From Gammaproteobacteria bacterium (GTDB lineage Bacteria; Pseudomonadota; Gammaproteobacteria; GCA-001735895), in the NCBI GenBank assembly GCA_003231795.1, contig QIJI01000075.1:1-10279 (forward strand): a stretch of DNA of 10,279 nucleotides. Direction: 5' to 3'. Shown here in pieces: positions 1 to 7,635 of the stretch (positions are counted from its first letter, which is position 1; every line of letters begins with the position of its first letter). The notes beneath the pieces were generated by a model. It was not told the DNA's origin. It made no database searches and saw only the letters and a program-made list of their open reading frames with translations. Position numbers and translations under genes: made by a program.

Positions 1-632
1 ACCTCACGACCACGTTCACCGATCAGCCCGACGACGACAATATCGGCTTCGGTGTAACGTGTCATCATACCCAGCAAAACCGATTTTCCGACTCCGCTAC
101 CGGCAAACAGACCCATGCGTTGTCCGCGTCCGATAGGGAGCAATGAATTGATTACGCGAACCCCAACGTCGAGCGGCTGCTGGATTGGAGTGCGGCTGAG
201 CGGATTAATTTGAGTACCCTGTAACGGGATTTTATGGCGTGCACGAATCGGGCCTTTATCATCCAACGGACGCCCGCTTCCGTCGATTACGCGCCCGAGT
301 AATTCCGGACCCGCTAAAACATCCGAACTGTTACGAGTCGGTATCACACGCGCATTCGGTACCAGCCCACGAACTTCAGCGGTGGGCATTAAATAAAGAC
401 TGTCACCGGAAAATCCTACGACCTCGGTTTCAACCCGCTGCGCGCTGGCATTGACGACATCACAACGCGCCCCGATGGGAGCCTGACAGCCGACAGCTTC
501 CAGGGTCAAACCGACCATGCGGGTTAATACCCCCTCGACAACCGGCTTGCCGTGACGCCTGGATTCGCTGCCCACCCGTGCCAACGCAGTCATCCAGTCC
601 TGCCGTGCTTTTTCAATCAACTTAGCCTGCAT
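1..632 (-). CDS. fliI: FliI, flagellar type III export ATPase (5' part, truncated by window edge)
   Basis: This is the cytoplasmic ATPase that, with FliH and FliJ, energises delivery of rod, hook and filament subunits to the flagellar export gate. The 210 codons present cover the N-terminal beta-barrel domain (PVVEG and VGLTLEA at residues 30-46), the LLGRVIDGSGRPLD segment (111-124) and the start of the F1-ATPase-like nucleotide-binding domain. The Walker A motif GSGVGKS is at 178-184 and GERGRE at 205-210; the catalytic core and C-terminus lie outside the window. The ATG at 632-630 is chosen because an in-frame TGA lies only one codon upstream (TGA GAT ATG) and residues 30 onward align with FliI starts. 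A GGGTGAG-like ribosome site sits very close to the ATG, and both are inside an inverted repeat (624-698). The gene is last in view of the fliE operon, 74 nt after the fliH stop. Confidence 0.96.
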   Translation of the reverse strand, partial: MQAKLIEKARQDWMTALARVGSESRRHGKPVVEGVLTRMVGLTLEAVGCQAPIGARCDVVNASAQRVETEVVGFSGDSLYLMPTAEVRGLVPNARVIPTRNSSDVLAGPELLGRVIDGSGRPLDDKGPIRARHKIPLQGTQINPLSRTPIQQPLDVGVRVINSLLPIGRGQRMGLFAGSGVGKSVLLGMMTRYTEADIVVVGLIGERGRE

Positions 633-698
633 ATCTCACCCGCTATCTACTGCGGCCGTCGATAGACTCGCTACGAAAATGGGTGAAATATGCAGGCT
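624..698 (-). promoter_or_regulatory. Inverted repeat that would sequester the fliI start in mRNA
   Basis: The arms at 624-641 (AGCCTGCATATCTCACCC) and 681-698 (GGGTGAAATATGCAGGCT) are reverse complements at 17 of 18 positions, with a 39-nt spacer. In the minus-strand mRNA the single mismatch becomes a U-G wobble, so all 18 positions can pair. In a plus-strand RNA it would be an A-C mismatch. The 3' arm contains the GGGTGAG ribosome-site candidate, the fliI ATG (632-630) and the next two codons. A smaller CTATC/GATAG stem (643-647 with 661-665) lies in the loop. No U-tract follows, so this is not a standard terminator. The inferred role is translational control or coupling of fliI to fliH. 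Confidence 0.6.
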
Positions 699-707
699 GG
701 CCGTCAT
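636..707 (-). CDS. Possible 23-aa leader ORF between fliH and fliI
   Basis: An ATG at 707-705 overlaps the fliH stop codon as TAATG, the same junction used between fliF and fliG in this operon. The frame runs 23 codons and ends at TGA 638-636, leaving only the GAT codon before the fliI ATG in the same frame. The peptide starts MTASLHISPIF and has no recognisable domain. A ribosome restarting at TAATG would travel through the 5' arm of the inverted repeat and release the fliI start, so the ORF may matter as a coupling device rather than for its product. Alternatives are chance, or an ancestral extended FliI N-terminus now cut by a stop. The ORF and stop are seen directly; its translation is inferred. 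Confidence 0.3.
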   Translation of the reverse strand: MTASLHISPIFVASLSTAAVDSG

Positions 708-1324
708 TAGTCCTGCTCCCTCTCGCCACCGAGTACTGATGCAGCCAACGCAGACAGTCTGTTTTCGAGGGTCGCGTTAATTGACGACGGTGGTGCATTA
801 ATTTCGCAGCCACCCCTGGTTATCATCGGATCTTCAACCAGTTTCCAGCTGTGCTCTTCATCATTTGACTCCAGCGACAACGCGTTTCTCACCAGGTTTG
901 CATCCTCGGGATGTAACAGGATCGAAATATTTCGGGTGTTACCGGGTAACAGCCTGACCGAATCTCTTATCAGACCAACTATTTCGCCAGGCTCCACTTT
1001 CAGTTCACGCCTTACCAATTGCTGCGCCAGCGTCACCGCCAGTTGCGTCAATTGGTGTTCGATATCTTCGTTCAGAAATTTCAGTGGATGCTCGAAGAAA
1101 TCGATCAATGACAGCAAGCTTTGTGTTTCCTTGTTCGCCAGCGCCATTCCCTGTTTAAAGCCTTCCTCTTCGGCGAGCCTGCGCCATTGCTCGATATCTT
1201 TCGCGGTTGGAATTGACGTGCCGTTTTCCATGCGATAACGAATCACTCGACTCGGGTCGCCTTTCATTATCGGGGCTTGCCATTTTTCGACTGGCGAATT
1301 TTCAGCAGAACTAGCCTTACTCAT
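707..1324 (-). CDS. fliH: FliH, negative regulator/stator of the FliI export ATPase
   Basis: FliH forms a dimer that binds the FliI N-terminus and docks the ATPase at the C-ring through FliN, resembling the peripheral stalk of F/V ATPases. The protein is 205 residues, within the short end of the family's range. Residues near W15 (VEKWQAP) look like the N-terminal tryptophan segment used for FliN contact. EEEGFKQG at 52-59 is the usual entry into the coiled-coil region, but the long GxxxG repeat seen in many FliH proteins is essentially absent. QLAVTLAQQLVRREL (94-108) and the C-terminal DPMITRGGCEI (165-175) are typical of the FliH/YscL domain. The ATG at 1324 follows the fliG stop by 6 nt, with only a weak ribosome site, suggesting coupling. 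Its stop overlaps the ATG of a short leader ORF. Confidence 0.93.
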   Translation of the reverse strand: MSKASSAENSPVEKWQAPIMKGDPSRVIRYRMENGTSIPTAKDIEQWRRLAEEEGFKQGMALANKETQSLLSLIDFFEHPLKFLNEDIEHQLTQLAVTLAQQLVRRELKVEPGEIVGLIRDSVRLLPGNTRNISILLHPEDANLVRNALSLESNDEEHSWKLVEDPMITRGGCEINAPPSSINATLENRLSALAASVLGGEREQD

Positions 1325-1330
1325 GTTTCA

Positions 1331-2350
1331 CTAAACCATTTCCTCACCGCTGCCACCCAGGGTAATTTCTCCTGATTCCTCAAGCTTGCGGGCGATTGCA
1401 AGAATTTCTTTTTGCGCCGCTTCAACTTCGCTGAGTTTGACCGGACCCTTGGCCTCCATGTCTTCAACCAGCATTTCGGCAGCCCGCGATGACATATTCT
1501 TGAGGAATTTCTGTTGCATTTCGTCATCGACCCCTTTCAATGCGAGCGACAGCAAGTCGGTCGACACTTCGCGCATCATGGTTTGTACACCACGATCATC
1601 GACATCACGCAGATTTTCAAACACGAACATCATGTCCTCTATCCGGGTGGCCAACTCCCCGTTCTCGGTACGAACCTGCTCCATGACCTGATTTTCCAGC
1701 ACCGTATCCATGAAATTCAAAATGTCAGCAGCCGTTTTCTCTCCACCCACCATCGACGATTTGACGTTGTCGTTATCGGTAAAATATCGCTCCATGATTG
1801 AGTCAAGTTCCTTGATAGCAGCTGGTTGTACACCTTCCAGGGTTGCAATCCGCATGAGGATGCCGGCTCGGGTGTTTTCCGGAAGATTACCGAGCACTAA
1901 TGCTGCATTATCCGGTTCCAGATAAGACAACACGATGGCAATAATTTGTGGATGTTCGAGTCGAATAATTTCGGCAATTGATTTTGGATCCATCCATTTA
2001 AGTGACTCCAGGCCATTACTGCCGCTACCCAACAGGATTCTGTCGATCACACTACCTGCCTTTTCACCCAGGGCTTTTTCCAGCATCCCGCGGATATAAG
2101 AATCATTCCCGATTCCGAGCGCGGTTTGCGACTCAAGCATATCGAAAAAACTATCGATTATAGTTTCGACCATCGGACGCGAAACATCGTTCATGGTGGC
2201 CATGGTAGAACCGATCAGCTGAACTTCCTTTGGATTCATATGTTGCAGAACTTCAGCGGCGACTTCTTCGCCCAACGTGAGTAACAAGACCCCGGCTTTT
2301 TCAGCCCCGGCAAATGAACCGGCCCCGGCCTGCTGCATGTTTTCAGCCAT
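1331..2350 (-). CDS. fliG: FliG, flagellar motor switch/rotor protein
   Basis: FliG links the MS ring to the C-ring and interacts with the stator for torque and direction switching. It is 339 residues, full length for the family. The N-terminal domain (about 15-110) binds the FliF C-terminus. The middle domain carries the EHPQ motif at 132-135 (surface patch contacting FliM), and the C-terminal domain includes LALKG (K272), MSSRAAEMLVEDME (R289, E296, D297) and GPVKLSE (K305). These match in position and charge the torque residues K264, R281, D288, D289 and R297 of E. coli FliG. The start ATG overlaps the fliF stop as TAATG (2352-2348), so translation is probably coupled. No defect is visible. 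Confidence 0.97.
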   Translation of the reverse strand: MAENMQQAGAGSFAGAEKAGVLLLTLGEEVAAEVLQHMNPKEVQLIGSTMATMNDVSRPMVETIIDSFFDMLESQTALGIGNDSYIRGMLEKALGEKAGSVIDRILLGSGSNGLESLKWMDPKSIAEIIRLEHPQIIAIVLSYLEPDNAALVLGNLPENTRAGILMRIATLEGVQPAAIKELDSIMERYFTDNDNVKSSMVGGEKTAADILNFMDTVLENQVMEQVRTENGELATRIEDMMFVFENLRDVDDRGVQTMMREVSTDLLSLALKGVDDEMQQKFLKNMSSRAAEMLVEDMEAKGPVKLSEVEAAQKEILAIARKLEESGEITLGGSGEEMV

Positions 2351-4083
2351 TATTCTTCACTCACCCAGTTTTTCATTACGTTGGCAACGCGCGCCGGGTC
2401 ATCCATCACCATCGAGCGCGCCATGTCTATCTTCTGCTCATACGTCGCATCCTTGCGCCTGACCATCGCCATGGGACTGTTGGGATCATCGGCAAGGTTG
2501 GGAACTCCGGGGCCAGCACCCTGGGCGGCAAGCTGTTGATACCCCTGTATCGACGTCGGTGCGCCGAGTGACTGTCCGGAATCAGAATGGTTTCCGCCGG
2601 AATCGCCGCCTTTAAACGAGAGCGAACGCAATATGGGGCGGATAAAAATGAAATAGACGATGATTGCGCCGAGCGCACCGAGTACCTGCTTGATCAAATT
2701 TACAATCCAGGTTTCGTTCAACAGGCTCTGCCAGGCCGGTAGCGCTTCGATCACCGGTTCCTCAATTTCAAGAAAGGATGCATTAACCACGCTAACCGAA
2801 TCGCCACGATTCTCGTCAAACCCGATGGTTTCCTTGACCAGTAAGGTAAAGCGCTCGATTTCCTCATCGTTGTAAGCGGTCTTCGAGACGCTGCCGTCGT
2901 CGGCAGTAACCAGTTTGTCATCGATAACCACAGCCACCGACAAACGCAGTACGCTGCCAACCGGGCTACGGGTATGGCTGATAATGCGATCGACCTCGTA
3001 GTTACGCGTGGCTGATCGGTTCTGGTTTCCTGGAATGATTTCACTAGCAGTGCTGTCCGGCTCAAGATCTGGATCAAGCGTGGTCGCTTGCGGTGGCTTG
3101 TTGCTGAGCGCTCCGGGAATTCCGAGAGCCTGGCTAAAACTGCGACTTTCTTCTTCGCTGATCTGTTCGCTGCGAATGACACTGCGTTCCGGATCAAATG
3201 CTTCTCGCGTTGATTCAACCGCTGAAAAATCAAGCTGCGCGGCGACCTGTGCGTTAATCTTGCCCTCACCAATTATCGGCTGCAGCAGATTTATAATTCG
3301 ATCAACAAAATTATCTTCGAGCTTACGCCTGTAGTCGAACTGACGGCTAGTCTGGGCCATGCCTTCATCAGCATCATCGGTTAGTAAACGACCAAACTGG
3401 TCGACAACCTTGACTTCGGAACTATCCAGCAGCGAAATACTGGAAGCAATCATTTGCACGATGGCTTCAACCTGCCCCGGATTCAGGATACGCCCAGGAT
3501 GAAGCTTGACCACCACCGAGGCGCTGGGCCGGGTACGATTGCGGATAAAAATCGACTGTTTAGGAATAGCCAGATGTATGCGCGCCTTTTCAACCGCGCG
3601 AATCGATTCCACCGAACGCACCAGTTCTACTTCCAGAGCACGATTGTAACGTGCGGTCTCGATAAACTGGCTGGTACCCAGTCCCTGGTCCTGCTGCAAC
3701 ATCTCCATTCCTCTGGATCCACCTTGTGGTAATCCCTGTGATGCCAGCAGCATGCGAGCCTCGGACAGTTTTGATTGATCCACCAGTACCGCGCCACCGT
3801 CCGCATCAAGTTTGAATGCAATATCACGCGACATTAACGTGTCGGCAATCTGTGCAGCATCTTTACCGGACATGTTCGAATACAATGGTGCGTAATTGGG
3901 TTCCGCACCCCACATCACGACGACCATGCCGACAGCTACCGCTGCGGCAAGTCCGATGAGTTTACTGAAATGGCGCACCGCGCGTGACTGGGCAACCGCG
4001 TCAATCGGATTTAATGTGCGGGGAGCCGCCATCACCTGTCCTTCCGCTGCCATTGCCTGTTGATTTATGGTTGCTTCAGCCAT
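2350..4083 (-). CDS. fliF: FliF, flagellar MS-ring protein
   Basis: FliF multimerises in the inner membrane to form the MS ring, the foundation of the basal body and housing of the export gate. It is 577 residues, usual for the family. An N-terminal membrane helix spans about 42-59 (LIGLAAAVAVGMVVVMWG). The ring-building region follows (RYNRALEVEL and SIRAVEKARIHLAIPKQS at about 145-177), then a periplasmic collar region (about 290-440). A second membrane helix covers about 460-482 (NLIKQVLGALGAIIVYFIF). The cytoplasmic tail ends in ARSMVMDDPARVANVMKNWV (555-574), the FliG-binding segment. The gene begins 3 nt after the fliE stop and overlaps fliG by TAATG. The ribosome site is weak (TCGGTG), which fits coupling to fliE. 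Confidence 0.97.
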   Translation of the reverse strand: MAEATINQQAMAAEGQVMAAPRTLNPIDAVAQSRAVRHFSKLIGLAAAVAVGMVVVMWGAEPNYAPLYSNMSGKDAAQIADTLMSRDIAFKLDADGGAVLVDQSKLSEARMLLASQGLPQGGSRGMEMLQQDQGLGTSQFIETARYNRALEVELVRSVESIRAVEKARIHLAIPKQSIFIRNRTRPSASVVVKLHPGRILNPGQVEAIVQMIASSISLLDSSEVKVVDQFGRLLTDDADEGMAQTSRQFDYRRKLEDNFVDRIINLLQPIIGEGKINAQVAAQLDFSAVESTREAFDPERSVIRSEQISEEESRSFSQALGIPGALSNKPPQATTLDPDLEPDSTASEIIPGNQNRSATRNYEVDRIISHTRSPVGSVLRLSVAVVIDDKLVTADDGSVSKTAYNDEEIERFTLLVKETIGFDENRGDSVSVVNASFLEIEEPVIEALPAWQSLLNETWIVNLIKQVLGALGAIIVYFIFIRPILRSLSFKGGDSGGNHSDSGQSLGAPTSIQGYQQLAAQGAGPGVPNLADDPNSPMAMVRRKDATYEQKIDMARSMVMDDPARVANVMKNWVSEE

Positions 4084-4086
4084 GAT

Positions 4087-4413
4087 TTACACCGACATGT
4101 TCATAACATCCTGATATGCGCTCAGGAGTTTGTTGCGCACCTGGGACAGTGCTTCAAATGAAATCCGGGATTTCTGTACGGCGATCATAACCTCTGCCAA
4201 ATCAACCTTGTCTCCAAGCTCGAACGCCCGGCTTAAATCTGCTGCCTGCGCCTGGGTTGAGTTAACCTGATTAACTGCCTGACGCATCAGGGTACTAAAA
4301 TCCTGTCCCTGTCCCTGTTCGAGTTTGATTCCGGGTTGTACCGACTGGTTTCTGGCCAGCGCTTCCAGCGCCTGCATTTGACCCAGTAAACTATTCTGTG
4401 TGTTATTGATCAT
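4087..4413 (-). CDS. fliE: FliE, MS ring-rod junction protein
   Basis: FliE is a small exported basal-body protein that connects the MS ring to the proximal rod and is required early in export. It has 108 residues, the normal length. The conserved C-terminal half is clear: DKVDLAEVMIAVQKSRISFEALSQVRNKLLSAYQDVMNM (68-106), with the family's typical LAEVM..VQKS...F pattern. The ATG at 4413 is preceded by a good ribosome site (AGAGG, 6 nt spacing). It is the first gene of a packed operon continuing into fliF, fliG, fliH and fliI. A sigma54-type promoter at 4542-4557 and a FleQ-like box at 4484-4497 lie upstream, giving a predicted leader of about 118 nt. Confidence 0.96.
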   Translation of the reverse strand: MINNTQNSLLGQMQALEALARNQSVQPGIKLEQGQGQDFSTLMRQAVNQVNSTQAQAADLSRAFELGDKVDLAEVMIAVQKSRISFEALSQVRNKLLSAYQDVMNMSV

Positions 4414-4483
4414 GAAATACCTCTTCGAGCGAATTCTTAAAATTTTCTATCGGTGAAACTAGTGGTCGAACAACAACAGGTTG

Positions 4484-4497
4484 GCCATGTTTTTGAC
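4484..4497. promoter_or_regulatory. FleQ-like box in the fliE leader (downstream of the promoter)
   Basis: The minus strand reads GTCA-AAAACA-TGGC, one change from the GTCA-N6-TGAC inverted repeat of reported FleQ sites. It lies at about +35 to +48 from the transcription start predicted from the sigma54 promoter at 4542-4557. P. aeruginosa FleQ is reported to bind downstream of some sigma54 promoters, including fliE. The same arrangement recurs in front of fleS. The short motif on its own would be weak evidence; the repeated placement raises it. Confidence 0.5.
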
Positions 4498-4508
4498 ATT
4501 TCATCGGT

Positions 4509-4646
4509 TTAGCCCCCTTTTCCGGCACATATGGCCTGTGGAGCAACAATCGCGCCAATTTTAGGCGTACCCGGTGAATTGCCGGCAAGTCTCGGGGCAT
4601 TGACTGCTAAAGAGGTCATCTTGATTGCAAATAGATAACGAAACAT
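4509..4646 (-). CDS. Possible 45-aa hypothetical protein after fleR (weak)
   Basis: An ATG at 4646-4644, five bases after the fleR stop, has a GGAG ribosome site 8 nt upstream formed by the last fleR codons. It opens a 45-codon frame ending in TAA at 4511-4509. The peptide starts MFRYLFAIKM and is otherwise rich in Ala, Gly and Pro; I recognise no family. Against it: it overlaps the fliE sigma54 promoter, uses rare-type codons (AGA, ATA) and has no domain. It could be a translated but non-functional tail of the fleSR transcript. A second open frame, 4403-4600 on the same strand, overlaps the fliE start and looks even less like a gene. Confidence 0.18.
   Translation of the reverse strand: MFRYLFAIKMTSLAVNAPRLAGNSPGTPKIGAIVAPQAICAGKGG
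4542..4557 (-). promoter_or_regulatory. Sigma54 (RpoN) promoter of fliEFGHI
   Basis: The minus strand reads TGGCGCGATTGTTGCT, matching the TGGCACG-N4-TTGCW consensus at every fixed position except one (A to G). The GG and GC dinucleotides are 10 nt apart as required for -24/-12 recognition. The predicted start is near 4531, about 118 nt before the fliE ATG. Sigma54 dependence fits the neighbouring AAA+ activators FleQ and FleR, both of which carry the GAFTGA sigma54-contact loop. Confidence 0.85.
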
Positions 4647-4651
4647 CGGGC

Positions 4652-5973
<1,322 letters not shown>

Positions 5974-5977
<4 letters not shown>

Positions 5978-7194
5978 TTTTTTAACTCCGTTGCCTGTTG
6001 AGTGATCGACGCCGGTTGGGTGATCAACGCCTGTTGGGTTATCCGCGAATTGCTAATCTGGGTTTTCATTGCCTGACGGCAGGGTAGATAAATGCGAAAT
6101 CGTGTTCCCTTCCCGGGACGTGAAAATACCGCTATCCGGCCCTGATGAGATTCAACAACAGCCTTGACCACGGCTAGCCCGAGACCGGTACCCTCGGTCT
6201 TGGTACTGAAAAAAGGGTCAAAGATGTGTAGCCGGATTTTTCGATCCATTCCAGCGCCGTTATCACTCACGGATATCGACAACAGGCCGAGCCGCGTAAC
6301 CGAAAAATTGATATCAATACGCGGATGCCAGGTGCAGGCCTGCAACGCGTTAACACAGAGATTGGCGAGCGCACCGAGCAAAGCATCCTTGTTTCCCTGT
6401 AATACAACGTCAGAAAATTGACCCTTTATAACGAGGCTGGCATCGCGTTGTTGCAGTTGCGGTTGTAGCTGTTCGTCCAGTTCCTGGAGCAGCTCGTCAA
6501 GCGAAAATCGGGTAGTTACGAACTGGCCACCATGTGCGAAGACCAGCATATCGTTAATGATCTTTTCAATATGCCGACTACGCGCAAGGGCCTTGCTGGA
6601 GAAGTTCTGCAACGTTTCCTGGTCAAGTGCCGAATCGGCGCACTGCGACAGATACAAAATGGACGAAGCCAACGGCGTCCTGATCTGATGTGCCAGGCTA
6701 GCCATCATTTTACCCATCGTAATGAGATGCAGGTTTTGCTGCGCGGTACGCTGCATGTCGCGAGTCTGGGTGACTTCGCTGAGCAGTAACACCTGGCCTG
6801 GGGCATAACCCAGCGGGCGCGTTGAAATACTGAACCGGCGACCGTCGGGGGTTTTCAGCTCACCCTGATCAAGTTCAGGCAGGAAAACACGCTGGATTAT
6901 GCTGCGCCAGGGCAACTGATATAGTGGTGAACCGAGAATTTGCCTGGCGCCATCGTTGGCCTGACTGACATTACCCTGCCGGTCGAGAACAATGACTCCT
7001 CCGGGAATGGCATCCAGCAGCTTCGAGTCAGCAAAGGTACTGACCGATGAATCGGGTGCATCAATGCGCCCGACATTTTGATTAATTTCTTCGACACTGG
7101 CATTCAGTTGTTGTGACAGATGATTGAATTGATCAAATGCATGCTGTAATTCACGCAGTGAAGACTTATCGTCAAGTTGGTTTTGGTTTTCCAC
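5974..7194 (-). CDS. fleS: FleS/FlrB, flagellar sensor histidine kinase
   Basis: FleS phosphorylates FleR to drive the middle-late flagellar genes. It is 406 residues with no membrane segment, as expected for this soluble kinase. An N-terminal helical region includes HAFDQFNHLSQQL (18-30). A PAS domain follows at about 56-142 (LLDAIPGGVIVLDRQGNV). The H box is LAHQIRTPL with H169, the N box around N278/N282 (NLCVNALQAC), G1 DNGAGMD (311-317), F box FDPFF (325-329) and G2 GTGLGL (335-340). The start codon is GTG (7194-7192). A stop codon lies two codons upstream in frame, so no longer form exists, and AAGG about 8 nt upstream is the only ribosome-site candidate. The C-terminal tail carries a three-copy six-residue repeat before the ATGA overlap with fleR. 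Confidence 0.95.
5992..6045 (-). repeat. 18-bp tandem repeat, three copies, in the fleS 3' end
   Basis: Three adjacent 18-nt units (5992-6009, 6010-6027, 6028-6045) share the plus-strand pattern CGCCTGTTGGGTGATC-nn with a few substitutions. Being a multiple of three, they encode six-residue repeats in the FleS tail: RITQQA, LITQPA, SITQQA. They lie after the catalytic domain and about 14 nt before the fleR start, so copy-number change would keep the frame. Confidence 0.8.
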
Positions 7195-7275
7195 CCCCTA
7201 CACCTTGCACAAGCCAAACCAGTTGAAATAAATTGTTTAATATCAATTAGTTATTGAGTCTTCTTACTTTGGAAC

Positions 7276-7289
7276 GACATAAAAATGAC
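7276..7289. promoter_or_regulatory. FleQ-like box in the fleS leader
   Basis: The minus strand reads GTCA-TTTTTA-TGTC, one base from the GTCA-N6-TGAC repeat. It lies about +31 to +44 from the start predicted by the sigma54 promoter at 7330-7345, nearly the same offset as the box in the fliE leader. FleQ control of fleSR is established in Pseudomonas. The occupancy of this site is inferred. Confidence 0.5.
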
Positions 7290-7299
7290 GCCAAAATGT

Positions 7300-7318
7300 G
7301 TTGCTCGGAGGCAGCAAC
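7300..7318 (-). promoter_or_regulatory. Hairpin at the predicted 5' end of the fleSR mRNA
   Basis: GTTGCT and AGCAAC form a perfect 6-bp stem with a 7-nt loop. The start predicted from the sigma54 promoter is about 7319, so the transcript would begin with this hairpin, an arrangement known to slow 5'-end decay. In the sense RNA the loop reads GCCUCCG and could pair with GGGGGU at the fleS GTG start (7198-7193). That contact is speculative. Confidence 0.4.
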
Positions 7319-7329
7319 GTCATCGCAAT

Positions 7330-7345
7330 GGCAATATTTCTGCCT
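7330..7345 (-). promoter_or_regulatory. Sigma54 (RpoN) promoter of fleSR
   Basis: The minus strand reads AGGCAGAAATATTGCC. It keeps the GGCA (-24) and TTGC (-12) cores at the correct 10-nt GG-to-GC spacing but loses the outer T, C and G of the full consensus. The predicted start is near 7319, giving a leader of about 125 nt, similar to fliE. Known FleQ/RpoN control of fleSR supports the call; the match alone is moderate. Confidence 0.65.
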
Positions 7346-7396
7346 GACAGCATTTAACCCGAACAATTCATAAACATGCACCTGCCCTTGCTTGTT

Positions 7397-7479
7397 CTTT
7401 GATTTTACAGAAAATTATCCTCAATCGACCGGATCAATAAGTCCGGCACTCAATCGGATAATTCCCCGTAAAATCAAAG
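7397..7479. repeat. 83-nt nested inverted repeat between fleQ and fleS
   Basis: Outer arms CTTTGATTTTAC (7397-7408) and GTAAAATCAAAG (7468-7479) are perfect 12-bp complements. Inside, AATTATCC (7413-7420) pairs with GGATAATT (7456-7463), and CCGGA (7429-7433) pairs with TCCGG (7442-7446) around an 8-nt loop. The 4x4 internal loop between the first two stems (AGAA against CCCC) becomes GGGG against UUCU in the minus-strand RNA, where G-U and G-C pairs can close it into a 24-bp stem. No U-tract follows on either strand, so it is not a simple terminator. It lies about 80-160 nt upstream of the predicted fleS start, which is also enhancer territory for sigma54 activators. It may be a structured RNA at the end of the fleQ transcript, a small insertion-type element, or a protein-binding cruciform. 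Confidence 0.8.
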
Positions 7480-7553
7480 CCCGGCGCAGTCATCACGGCA
7501 GTTTATGGATTGTCCGGGTTAAAGCCGGCGGGCTGAGGTCTTCTGGTGTTGGT

Positions 7554-7575
7554 ACCTGAATCTATAAATTCAGGT
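7554..7575 (-). repeat. Perfect 8-bp inverted repeat downstream of fleQ
   Basis: ACCTGAAT (7554-7561) and ATTCAGGT (7568-7575) are perfect complements around a 6-nt loop, starting 60 nt after the fleQ stop. Neither strand has a run of T after it, so it may be a 3'-end stabilising hairpin or a factor-assisted end rather than an intrinsic terminator. Confidence 0.6.
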
Positions 7576-7635
7576 GTATTTCAGGGGGCGACGCTCGCCA
7601 GGCCGCAAAATACAGAGGGATACTGGAGTCAGATT

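Larger units (their letters stand above)
7195..7635. other. 441-nt fleQ-fleS intergenic region
   Basis: No credible coding sequence lies here; open frames reaching into it on the plus strand are antisense to fleQ. From the fleQ side it holds an 8-bp perfect inverted repeat (7554-7575), an 83-nt nested hairpin (7397-7479), a sigma54 promoter (7330-7345), a small hairpin at the predicted start of transcription (7300-7318), and a FleQ-like box (7276-7289). About 80 nt of AT-rich leader then runs to the fleS GTG. The gap separates the fleQ transcript from a fleSR operon with its own promoter. Confidence 0.75.

Noticed and set aside
239..454. Plus-strand 71-aa frame near the left edge
   Set aside because: It is antisense to the well-supported fliI reading frame and has no family features.
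4403..4600. 65-aa open frame on the minus strand overlapping the fliE promoter and start
   Set aside because: It has no domain, overlaps the better-supported sigma54 promoter and fliE start, and lacks a convincing ribosome site at its first ATG.
7440..7540. Cyclic-di-GMP (GEMM-type) riboswitch suggested by AAAGCC and GG motifs on the plus strand
   Set aside because: The motif order and paired regions do not fit the class, and no plus-strand gene follows.
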